Source of the DNA: Xiphydria camelus
Lineage: Eukaryota; Arthropoda; Insecta; Hymenoptera; Xiphydriidae
Assembly (NCBI GenBank): GCA_963678675.1
Contig: OY783193.1
Coordinates: 32,083,082 to 32,147,081, forward strand
DNA length: 64,000 nucleotides
Direction of reading: 5' to 3'
The notes beneath the pieces were generated by a model, which was not told where the DNA came from, searched no databases, and worked only from the letters and a program-made list of their open reading frames with translations. The stretch's first letter is position 1; every line of letters starts with the position of its first letter. Made by a program: the position numbers and the translations under genes. This document shows positions 45,726-56,119 of the stretch, in pieces.

Positions 45726-46773
45726 TTAAAAACAATTTGAAACATTGCACAATATTGCATTGCATTGAATATGATCGATTTGTCGATACTCATACCGGTA
45801 AGGATACGCTTCATGACACTATCGGTATCATCTACCAGACCATACTTTCATCAACTACGGAGTACTTTCCTGATGATGATGTTATTCCTAGTACGTTTGC
45901 AATAACTTCAGCATCAACTGCTCCTCAATCTACGGCAAGTCCCAGTACCTCTACAGCAACTTCAGCTTTCACTGCCTTTCAATCTACATTATCATCAGTC
46001 CCATCTGCTAGTAGAAGAAGAAGAACATATGACGCTGTAATACCAGATTTACAGCCATATCACAAGAAGCCAAAAGTCGTTGAAGTATTATTACCACTTG
46101 AAGATGACTGCCGCAACTCAATTCCGAATAATTTGAATGTCATACGATCTTTTGATAACATTTGGATGTTGTCTCACGCCCTCGAAATTCCAAAAACACC
46201 AATGTGGATTGGCTACCATAGTAAACTACTCAACGATACGAGCTCGATGCAAAAAATTTCTTATTTAACTCCCATAAATTTATCTCCAACTAAATGGGAA
46301 GTCGTCCACGAAACATTGTTGCAATGTCAGGACATTGCAAAGGAACTGAACCAGCAATACATGGAAGTAACCTATGATTTGGCGATTGCTAAGATAGCAA
46401 TGCAAATTCAGTCCGCAGACAAAGCGACATTCAACAACATTTTCATTCATCTTGGGAGTTTTCACATTATGATGGCATATTTTCGCGCGGTTGGTACATT
46501 TATTGATGAATGTGGCCTTGTTAACATCATGGTTGACAGCCAAATATTACCAAGTGGATCGGTGGGCGGATTTGTATCTGGCAAACATTTCAATCATTGT
46601 AAACGATTGTATCCCTTGATGGCTTTAGGACTTCGTATACTACTTTTCAAATCTTTTCTTCACCACAACGATCGTACTTGTGATGAGGCTATTATAATAT
46701 TAAGTTTGCTAATATTTAGAAGTATCAGCTCTCTGAGTTGACGTCAATTAGTGCGGAACTCAAACATTTACTT

Positions 46774-47320
46774 GGAGCGTTCAATAATGATTGACACTCA
46801 AGTGATTTGTGTTACAGTAACTATTTATTTGGGCAATACTACTACAAGTTATATTAGAAGTAGTCTCTACCAACATCTATGCACTTTTGCCAATGCTCCG
46901 GGAGTTTCCGTAGTTGAGTAGCAAACCACTCCCTGGGGGTATTCCGGCACCACTGCTGGACAACGGCCTGAAGCTCGGCATAGGTAGTGAATGTCCTACC
47001 TCGCAGGGTCTCCTTCATTGCGTCGAACAGTGCATAGTCACTATATGAATGTGTGACGTAACCACGCCTTCCTTTCAAAGAAACCACACAGTCCACCGCT
47101 GCCCGTGATTGTCGCTTTCCATGTTATTGCCATCACTGTCCACAAGCACGTCTGCACCCTATCACATTAGACGTTGCACTGATCGACCTGTGCGCTATCG
47201 CAATGTGGTCTGATGGCTACAGGCAGTACTATCGCATGTCTTCCTGCATACACTACTCGCATAATTTCAACGGCTGGAGTAACCGATTTATGAGGCGAGT
47301 GTCAATCATTACTGAACGCC
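46774..47320. mobile_element. Deleted mariner element inserted in the pseudogene
   Basis: Inverted ends GGAGCGTTCAATAATGATTG ACACTC and inverse GAGTGTCAATCATTACTGAA CGCC, TA nearby on both sides. About 550 bp, encoding only a transposase C-terminus. Confidence 0.8.
46854..47096 (-). pseudogene. Mariner transposase C-terminal fragment (80 codons)
   Basis: Reads SLKGRRGYVTHSYSDYALFD then AVVQQWCRNTPREWFATQLR and ends KCIDVGRDYF, the usual mariner C-terminal signature. The catalytic D,D(34)D region is absent, so inactive. Encoded opposite to the interrupted host pseudogene. Confidence 0.8.
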
Positions 47321-48650
47321 CTAAATAATAGTAAAATTTGAAGAATACGAAGAAGACACCAGAAAAGGAGTATTCAGCAAGACAGCGCGATTCTATGCGA
47401 TCTATATACATCTTATAGATCATTATTTAGACTTGACTCAAAGTGTAGGGACTGGAGATTTTGAATTGTTTAGATATACTTTGCCAAACATCGCAGATCT
47501 CTTTTTTACCTTTAATCAGCAGAATTATTCGCGCTGGCTGGTTAAACACCATGACAATTTATTAAAGATCACGGAAACTCATCCAGGACTACAAGAATCT
47601 CTTCGAAAAGAGAGCTTCGGTGTCAGACGTACCAATAAACCATTTTCAAGGCAGCCTATTGACCTAATATTCGAGCAAACTATTAACGCAGATGCTGCAA
47701 GACGTTTGACAGGCGTTTCTCACTTCACGAATTCGATCAGGGCTCGCCAGCGTTGGTCAAAGAGTCATGGAATTCGTCCAACTATCATTTCGCATACGTA
47801 TGAGCAGGCTGGATTACGTACGGCATAGGATATATCAGGAGAATTGGAAACAAGTAAAATGAAAATAAGTCATTCTCAACTCCAAGCTTTCATAGACACC
47901 GTAGAAAAGAAAATGAATCCATTTGATCCGAACATTGACAGAGACCAGCTTTATAACATTCACACAGGAAAATCGGCGTCACCAGAAATAATGCAGTTCT
48001 TGATCAATATTGAAAGCAAAGGCGAATCATTGCGCAAGGCTTTCATTTCGAAATGTTCTTCAGATGCCATGCAATTCGAAAGCTATTAAAAAAAAGTAGT
48101 GCACAATTTTGCATCAGGAGCCAAGAAAAATAAAGTTGCGACGGGTGGAAAAGTCCAGGAAGTGAGAATGCAACGTGATTTATTTTGGCGTCTATTAGCT
48201 ATCTGATTGGAAAAAAAAATGATCTTGCGAGAATACTCACCTATCCTTTGACTCCAATACGTTGATGACACTACATATATGCAAAACGGACAAATCGACT
48301 TGATGAAAACATTAATGAAGGAAGTGGATGATAATTCAGCCCCCGAACACGTCGACGTCATCATTTTTGATGGATTTTTCATTTTATATTTAATGAAAAA
48401 CCTTCCAGCAACCTTTGGGAATATCGCACGAAAAGTTTTACAAACCTTGACAAGTAATAATGCCCAAAGAATTGATGTAGTCTTTGATAGATATTATATT
48501 TCCATCCTTCGATCAAAGATTGCGAACAGGAGTTACGTGAAGCCAGTTCATCCAGTTATGTAATCACAGGACCGGAACAAGTACGACCACCTGATTTCTC
48601 CAAGGAGCTAAGGAGTAATAATTTCAAAGAGGCATTAGTCGAATTTTTAA

Positions 48651-48735
48651 CGCTAGAGCGGGCGCGCTGATGCAATTTTGCTACCAGACCACGCGCCCGC
48701 CCCTGTAACAACAAACCACGCGCCCGCTCGAGGGT
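48651..48735. repeat. 85-bp TTAA-flanked mini-MITE, very GC-rich
   Basis: TTAA at 48647-48650 and 48736-48739; inverted ends CGCTAGAGCGGGCGCG / CGCGCCCGCTCGAGGG. ACCACGCGCCCGC occurs twice inside. Confidence 0.65.
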
Positions 48736-50122
48736 TTAATCATTGGACGGATGATTCGTTTGTTAATCTCATTAAGAACAAAACTTTGATCATTGTTATA
48801 CCTTCAAAGTTATGAATGACAAAGTCATACGTTCCATCGACATCAATTTATCTTGCACATTGCACGAAGAGGCAGATACAAAAATAATTCACCAGGTATC
48901 AAAAATTCATAACGATTGCAATGCTGTGATTCGTAGCTCTGACACGGATGTGCTCATTATATTGTTAGGTAATATGAATAAAATGAAAGAATCGCACAAA
49001 ATATGGATGCATACCAGTGTTGGAACTTCGCAGCACTACATCAACGCTACCCAATGGGCATGTTCACAACTTTTTGTACAAATGTTTAAAATGCATGAAT
49101 CGGAAGATTAGGGTATTAAAGTAATGTAGGTAAAAAAAGGGTCATTAAAAAATGTTTTTCCATTATTTTTGAGATGTTAAAAAAGGCATTCGTTTTAAAG
49201 CGTCGCATTTTCACCGCCATTTTAACTGACCAATCAGAGTCGGGCAACAGATTCTCCACCATTCATAAACCCGGGTTTGGGCCCTTGCCAATGGCTTTAG
49301 TGACGTCACTAAGGATTTCGTTTGAATCGAAGTCAAACTTTAAACATTAAAAAAAAAAGAAATTAGTGCTCAGAAAAAAAATAAACACATCTTATTAATA
49401 AGCACAAAAAGTATTAACGAATGAGCAAAAAAAAATCGTGAACATGCCCATTGTATTCCAACTTAGGAGTACGACTTTGTACTGCTCTACCAGGCTTGCA
49501 TGCCTTCACAGGATGTGACTACAACCCAACCTTTTACGGCAAAGGCAAGGTCAAGCGATGGAAGATTCTAAAAAAAATCTCCCGAAATCCAGAAAGCCTT
49601 TGAAGATTTAGGAGAATATGATGTTGATCCTGCTGCTTACGAAGTAATAGAGGAATTCGTCTGCAGCATGTACAACATTAACGATGTCAAGACCGTCAAC
49701 GAGGCTCGTTTGGCAATGTTTGAGGCTATATACAGAGAAGACGGGAAGGAATTGTCCCAGAAAAATATTCGCAACACTGACGCATCAAGCTTTCCACTTT
49801 GCACTAATGAATTACATCACCATTTGCTGCGCGAACAATGTATATTACCCAATTATGGCTGAATGCGATTGATGACATTACTGTCGATGACACACAGGAA
49901 ATAGGAAATGATTCAGGTATGCCATCATCATCGCTAAAACATATGAATTTGAAAATTGACCTAATTATCTATTTTTTTTATTATCTTACAGAGATACACA
50001 TTTTATCCGAATCCGATAAGGAAGATCTATGGAACGTCAACATCGAAGAAAACGAATTCCATGATGATGTTAACGTCTTAGATGCCAACATCAGCGACAA
50101 CGACAATGATTCCGACGATTAA

Positions 50123-51245
50123 ATTTAAATTACTTTTTTTTTGCATATATACCAGTAATCTCATGATTATTTTTATTAATTATTTTAATCTTATTATTTT
50201 TTTAAAGTAAAATCAACATTTTATTATATTCAGATGTAAAGTCTTATTGTTAGTTTTTACATCGAAATATTCGATCAATATTCAATGGGCATATTATGGG
50301 ACTTCAATTAGACATAATATGAAGCGCGCTCGAGATGAATTATGGGAGTGTGGGCTGGAAGTTCGCGGTATTGTAGGGGAATATTGCAGCGGTTTTCTCG
50401 TCTGACAATTATTTTATGTGTTTAGAAAGGTCTCTGAAATAATATATTAAAACGTCAGACGGAGGTAAAGAAACAATTTTTTCGGGAACAAAATTACAAG
50501 TTTCACCTGAGTCGAAATTTAAACTAATCTGAACCTGGAAAACCTCATTTCTTTGAAGTATTGGTTTGCCGCTGTAGATGTAACTCTAATTTCGTGATCA
50601 TCGTGCTCAGATGATCACGAACAGGTTTACATTAGAATTTGAGTATACTTTCAACTCTAATTTCGACCTGCTGGACCTCAAACAAAATTTAAACTCTATT
50701 TCCAGCCTCATTATTCTACATAACAGACGTTCTGATGAAGTTATTAAAATTTATAAATAATCAGTCACAAATTCCAAAATTTGCTATATTGTAACAAACC
50801 TATTATCAGATTTATAGAATTTTAATAGCTGAATATTACTGGTAGTATTACAGAGAATAGTTAATACTTTATAAGTAGATAAGCTAGGCCGGTTCTGGAT
50901 CATTTAAACAACTAAAATTATTTGTTTAAACAATTACCCCACTCCCGGAGCGCCGTCATTGCTAACCTAACCTTACCCCCACTCCCGGAGCGCCGCCATT
51001 GATCCTCCCCAACTGGCCAGCGCGAGCGAGCGATGATGTCATAGCCCCCCCCCGCGACCCGCGCGAGCGATGGTGTCATAGCTTCTCGACAGGCGCGAAC
51101 GCGCTTACCCCCACCACCTCACCTCTACCAACACAGCGTCTTTGCCCAAGCACCGCGCGTCACCGCGTTCGTGCCGCCAGTCACACCGTGATCGCGAAAC
51201 GTTCCCCCAAACAACGGTACCTAGCCGCAATTCGACAAGTGAAGT
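50123..51245. other. Non-genic stretch
   Basis: AT-rich up to about 50930, with a small palindrome GTGATCATC...GATGATCAC at 50596-50617. Then CCCCACTCCCGGAGCGCCG occurs twice (50938 and 50977), marking an abrupt change to GC-rich sequence. No gene recognised. Confidence 0.5.
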
Positions 51246-54200
51246 GTTACAGCCAAAAACTCAAAAGCTTGCTCGTGAGAGGTGGACGCCTTGGTCAGCG
51301 CGGGCAGAGACGCAGCGATCGTGTCTCGTGGGAGGATATCCAGTCGGCGTTCGACGGACGCATCCGCACGGGGGTGATCGTTAACCTGCGAAACCTGGAT
51401 CCCGCCACATCCTGCAGGATGCGCAGGCCCTCTTCGCACCGCGCATCAAGAACGCACTCAAGAGGGATAATGCCTTGAAGGTGAATGCTGTGTTGGAGGG
51501 CGAATACAGCATCGTCAAGAATGATGAGGCGATCGTCGAGCTGAAGACCTTCGCCACGAGGAACATGTCGATCCTGCAGACCACCGATTTGCAACAGTAG
51601 TTCGTCGAGAATGTGCGAGGATCTATTCTCCGGCAAATGGAGGAATTCCAGGAACGGGACTCGGGTTGGACGTTGCGAGTCGTTATCAGCTTGACCATCT
51701 GCGTGAACCGGTACAATTCTATGAGGGGTAGCTCCTACCTGGAACTTCCACAGTTTATCGGAAAGAAGAAAGCATGCGTCAACGTGCAGAACACCGACAA
51801 CCAGTATTTCAAGTGGGCGCTCCTTTCTGCACTGCATCCCGTTGATTGTAATTCCAACCGCGTGTCGGTGTACAGACCGTATGAAAACGAACTGAACTTT
51901 GTGGGCATAGACTTCCCAGTGATGCTGAGAGAGGTCCCAAAGTTTGAGAAGCAGAACGAGCTCTCGGTCAACGTCTATATTCTGCTGAAGCGAAAAAAAT
52001 TTGCGATCACCCCCATTTACGTTACCTCACACAAGAAGGACAAGCACGTGAATCTCCTCATGATTCAAGATCGCTACGTCGATGAGGAGGATGAGGGGAA
52101 TGAGGAGGTTGAAGAGAATGAGGAAGACGAAACACCTGCCATCTACCACTACGTGTGGATAAAGGACCTTTCTCGGCTGGTCAGCGCGCAACTTTCAAGG
52201 ACGGATAGAAAGAAGTACATCTGTGATCGCTGCCTGTACTACTTCCGGAGTACTGAAAAGCTGGAAGCCCACGAAGTCGACTGCGGCCAGGTGAATCGGT
52301 GCAAGGTCAAGATGCCTGCACCGATGCACAGCACCTTGAAGTTTAAGAACTTTAACTACAAGGAGAAGATGCCGTTCGTCGTCTACGCCGACTTCGAGTG
52401 TCTCCTGAAGAACGTCGACCTGCAGCAGACGAGCAAGACGAGGGTGTGCCAAGTGCACGAACCGTTCAGCGTTGGATACTACGTGAGGTGCAGCTACGAC
52501 GACATGTTGTCCCTCTACAACAGCTTTCGGGGTCCGAAACCCGCTGAATGGTTCGCGCGCGAACTTTCTGAGCTGGCCGAGCAGGTCGAAGGAGTCCTCC
52601 AGCATACCGTACCCATGCAACTGTTCACGGAGGAACAAGAGGAGGCTTTCCGCATCGCCGAGAAGTGTCACATTTGCGAGAAGCCGCTGCTGGATGCGAC
52701 GAGGGTTCGTGACCACAGCTATCTCACCGGCAGGTACAGGGGCGCAAGCGCACGAGGGCTCTAACCTGAATTACCAGGATTCGCGCACCATTCCCATCGT
52801 CTTCCACAACCTCAGCGGCTACGACAGCCACTTCATCATCAAGGAAATTTCCACCTGCATCGATGGTCGGATCAACCTCTTGCCCTTGAACATGGAGCGA
52901 TACGTCTCGTTCACTAAACATCTGAAGGACAGCGACATCGTCTTTCGATTCATCGACTCCTTCCGCTTCATGCCATCGTCGCTGGAAAAGTTGGCGTCTT
53001 ACTTCGCAGAGGCGCCGATAACCAAGAGCCAGTTCCCGCAGATTCGAGCCGAGCAGTTTGCATTGCTGAGGCGGAAAGGGGTTTTCCCCTACGAGTTTCT
53101 CGACGCGTGGGACAAGCTGGATGCGTCGGAGTTGCCGACCAAGCAGCAGTTTCACAGCCGTCTCAACGGCTGCGACATCTCCGACGAGGACTACGAGCAC
53201 GCCCAAAGAGTCTGGAGGGAATTCAACATCGCAACTCTGGGTGAATACGCAGACCTATACCTCAAGACCGACGTCATGCTGCTGGCCGACGTTTTCGAGA
53301 ACTTTCGCTGCAACTGTCTCGAAGCGTACGGTCTGGACCCGGCTCACTATTACACCACACCCGGCCTAACGTAGGACGCCATGCTCAAGTACACCGGGAT
53401 CGAGCTGCAACTGCTCACCGACATCGACATGCTCATGTTCGTCGAGGGGGGTATTCGAGGTGGTGTCAGCCAGTGCAGCAACCGTTATGCCCGAGCCAAC
53501 AACGAGTACATGAGGGACTACAATCCCGAGGAGGAGACGAAGTACCTCATGTACTACGACGTTAACAACTTGTATGGATGGCTGATGACGCAACATCTAC
53601 CGTACGGAGACTTCGAGTGGGTAGAGATCCTCGACGACAACTTCCAGTGGAATGTGCCCGACGACTCGCCCATCGGCTACATACTCGAGATTGACTTGGA
53701 CTACCCGGAAACGATTCACGACGCCCATCGAGACCTACCGTTGTGTCCCGAGCAGATCAAGTCACCGGGTTCGAAGGAGCCCAAGCTTCTGACGACGTTG
53801 TACTCGAAATCGCGCTACGTCATCCACTATAGCAACCTCAGGCAAGCTCTCGAGCACGGTCTCAAGCTCAGCAACATCCGCAGAGCCCTGAAATTCGACC
53901 AGGCACCATGGCTCAAGACCTACATCGACCTCAACAGCGACATGCGGAAACGAGCCCGCAATGAGTTTGAGAAGAACTTGTTCAAACTCATGAACAACGC
54001 GGTGTTCGGTAAGACGATGAAGAACGTGCGCAAACGTGTTGACGTCAAACTCGTAACCAAGTGGAAGGGCAGATATGGTGCCGAAGCACTCATCGCCAAG
54101 CCCAACTTCCACAACCGAGTCGTTTTCGCGGAAAACCTCGTAGCCGTGAAACTCAGCAAGATCAAGGTTCTGATGAATAAGCCGATCTACGTGAGGTTTT

Positions 54201-54793
54201 GCGTCCTCGACTTGTCGAAGACTTGCGTTTACGAGTTTCACTACGACTTCATGATGCCGACCCTCGAGAGCAATTGCAAGCTGCTCTACACCGATACCGA
54301 CAGCCTCATCTACGAAGTGCGGGGTGACAACATCTACGACGTGATGAAGCGTCACTTTGGACGTTTCGACACGTCCGACTACCCCGTCGAGAACGCCTTC
54401 GAGATGCCGCTGGCGAACAAGAAGGTGGTCGGCCTCATGAAGGACGAGTGCAACGGCCAGATAATGACGGAATTCGTCGGACTCCGCAGTAAAATATACA
54501 GCGTGAGGGTCAACGGCGAGGACCGTATTAAGAAGGCCAAGGGCGTCAAGACGGCGGTGCTGAAGAGGACTATCGATTTCGACGACTACGTCACCTGCTT
54601 GTGCCAAAACACGACCCAACACTGATCGCAGTACCTCTTTCGGTCGAAACTGCACGAAGTGCAGACTATTGAGCAGACCAAACTCGTGCTCAGTCCGCAC
54701 GACGACAAGAGGTACCTGCTTCCCGGCACCACGGACACTCTGCCCTGGGGGCACTGTAGAATTACAGATGTAAATATGGATGTGGATGAGTAA
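51246..54793 (+). pseudogene. Decayed family-B DNA polymerase of Polinton/virus type (protein-primed kind)
   Basis: One long homologous coding stretch, broken. An N-terminal region (SWEDIQSAFDGRIRTGVIVN) changes frame near 51405 and meets a TAG at about 51598. Exonuclease motifs are present: YADFECLL (Exo I), FHNLSGYDSHFI (Exo II) and YLKTDVMLLADVF (Exo III). Polymerase motifs follow: YYDVNNLYGWLM (motif A), KLMNNAVFGKTMKN (B) and YTDTDSLIYEV (C). A CxxC...H finger-like motif (YICDRCLYYF) precedes Exo I, and CHICEKPL follows it. Lesions: a frame break at about 52740-52765, an in-frame TAG at 53372 and a TGA at 54623; homology continues to about 54793. The block is visibly GC-richer than its surroundings, a sign of separate origin. 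Such genes come from Polintons/adintovirus-like or related elements; none of their other genes is seen nearby. Not functional. Confidence 0.85.
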
Positions 54794-55205
54794 ATATAGG
54801 TGCGGCGGAATAGGATTACGAATGTAAATATATGTATGTGTGTGTGGATGAAGTGCGAATCATCGATAGATCGGCGCACGATCATGTCCGGGGTGTAACC
54901 GAAGGACAAATCTATATAAACGCGCAACTTATAGCTCTCGCACCAATCATGATCGAACTACGATTCGATGAACAGTCCACCAGACTGCCCGTGATGAACT
55001 TTGACGAGCTCGCAGAATGATGTGCCGAGAAGAAGCGACATGGCGATTTGTTGCCAAATAGCGTGCGGGCTGAATTTTTTAAGCCACCCTGCTGCGACAA
55101 GACGAACGCGTTGCCCACCCTCGTGACGCATTCCAATGTAGTACTTACACAACAATCGGATGAGGAAATTTCTTTGCAGCTTGAAAAAAGAATTGTTCAC
55201 CAACT
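54794..55205. other. Flank of polymerase relic, no recognised gene
   Basis: ATGTAAATAT-type short repeats (54765-54840), then weak open frames (ELRFDEQSTRLPVMNFDELA) I cannot assign. Confidence 0.35.
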
Positions 55206-55388
55206 ATGAAAAAAAAAACGAAGGAGACGTTCGCAAAATCCGAAGATATTGTTCGGGATGTTACGATAAAAATTCAGTTAATCGGGCGCAAGACTGCCAG
55301 AAATTTGACTAAAAAAGTTGGCACGTTTTGTAATACATGCAAAACCAAACCGTATTTTTGTTTAGAGTGTTCCAATAAATATCATTAA
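55206..55388 (+). pseudogene. Possible piggyBac-type C-terminal zinc-binding fragment
   Basis: A 60-codon frame ends FCNTCKTKPYFCLECSNKYH, with CxxC...CxxC...H spacing like the end of piggyBac transposases. It is preceded by RKTARNLTKKVG. No catalytic domain was found upstream. Could also be another zinc-ribbon remnant. Confidence 0.35.
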
Positions 55389-55429
55389 AATTACTATAAT
55401 ATTTTTTTAACTTTGATCCTGGCGATCTC

Positions 55430-55775
55430 CGCTGACCAAACGGAAAGTTCACTGTCAGTCGCCAGGGCCCGTCGCCTGTCAAGTTTATTGTCAGTCACCA
55501 GGGACTGACGCCCAGTCAAACGGAAAGGTCCCTGTCAGTCACCAGGGACTGACGCCTGCTGTCAGTCACCAGGACCTGATCCCCAAGCAAGTTCACTGTC
55601 AGTCACCAGGGACTGACGCCAGCTAAGTTCACTGTCTGTCACCAGGGGCCGGCGTCTGCCAAGTTTACTGTCAGTCACCAGGACCTGATACCCAGTCAAA
55701 CGGAAAGGTCGCTGTCAGTCGAGTTCACTGTCAGTCACCAGGGACTGACGCCCAGTCAAACGGAAGCTATGCCGC
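55430..55775. repeat. Minisatellite (CTGTCAGTCACCAGGGACTGACGCC)
   Basis: About eight irregular head-to-tail units built from CACTGTCAGTCACCAGGGAC, CTGACGCC and CAGTCAAACGGAAAGGTC in variable combination (unit about 35-60 bp). CAGTC...GACTG gives each unit dyad symmetry. Confidence 0.85.
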
Positions 55776-56119
55776 CGTCGCGATTCCAGGAACATCACCG
55801 TGGTAAACAGTTCTCGGAAAAAAATCCATCATGCTAAATGCGCAACAAGACAAGTCGGGACCTGCACGAGCTGGGAACAAGGGTCACGGTGACGTCTTCA
55901 GCTCGGCTGAAACTGTGCAGCAGAGGCGCGGCCGATGACGTCATCAGCCCCAGCAAGACAAGTTCGAACCTGCGCGCATGCCTATGCCGCAATCACTCGG
56001 GATTGACGCGTATGGCTTATGCTATCTTGCACAACGTGACATCTGATTGGCTGTTGGTTGTTGCTAGGCAGTCGAATGATTTCCCCCACTACTGACAAGG
56101 AAACCGTCCGAGGCCGCCG

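Larger units (their letters stand above)
45737..49935 (+). pseudogene. Broken gene of a mobile-element-associated family (LPGLHAFTGCD type)
   Basis: Blocks in order, in several frames: 45737-46741 (IEYDRFVDTHTGKDTLHD; GSFHIMMAYFRAVGTFIDEC), 47334-47828 (FEEYEEDTRKGVFSKTARFY; GVSHFTNSIRARQRWSKSHG), 47844-48560 with frameshifts (VDVIIFDGFFILYLMK), 48812-49090 (LHEEADTKIIHQ; RSSDTDVLIILLGN) and 49480-49862 (LPGLHAFTGCDYNPTFYGKG, then EDLGEYDVDPAAYEVIEEFV). These blocks occur in this order in a widespread, poorly named family of arthropod/cnidarian repeat-encoded proteins (from memory of such proteins). The spaced EAD, DTD and GCD acids recall XPG/FEN-type nuclease cores (inference). It is broken by stops, frameshifts, a mariner at 46774 and a TTAA MITE at 48651; 49105-49475 is an unrelated non-coding insertion. 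Confidence 0.7.

Noticed and set aside
52195..53206. Minus-strand frames of 160-173 codons
   Set aside because: Same reason: antisense to the polymerase exonuclease region, no domain of their own.
53762..54754. 330-codon minus-strand frame
   Set aside because: Antisense shadow of the polymerase relic, favoured by its GC-rich codon usage.
55430..55775. CRISPR-like direct repeats
   Set aside because: Eukaryotic context; units are irregular, without uniform spacers or cas genes; better read as a minisatellite.
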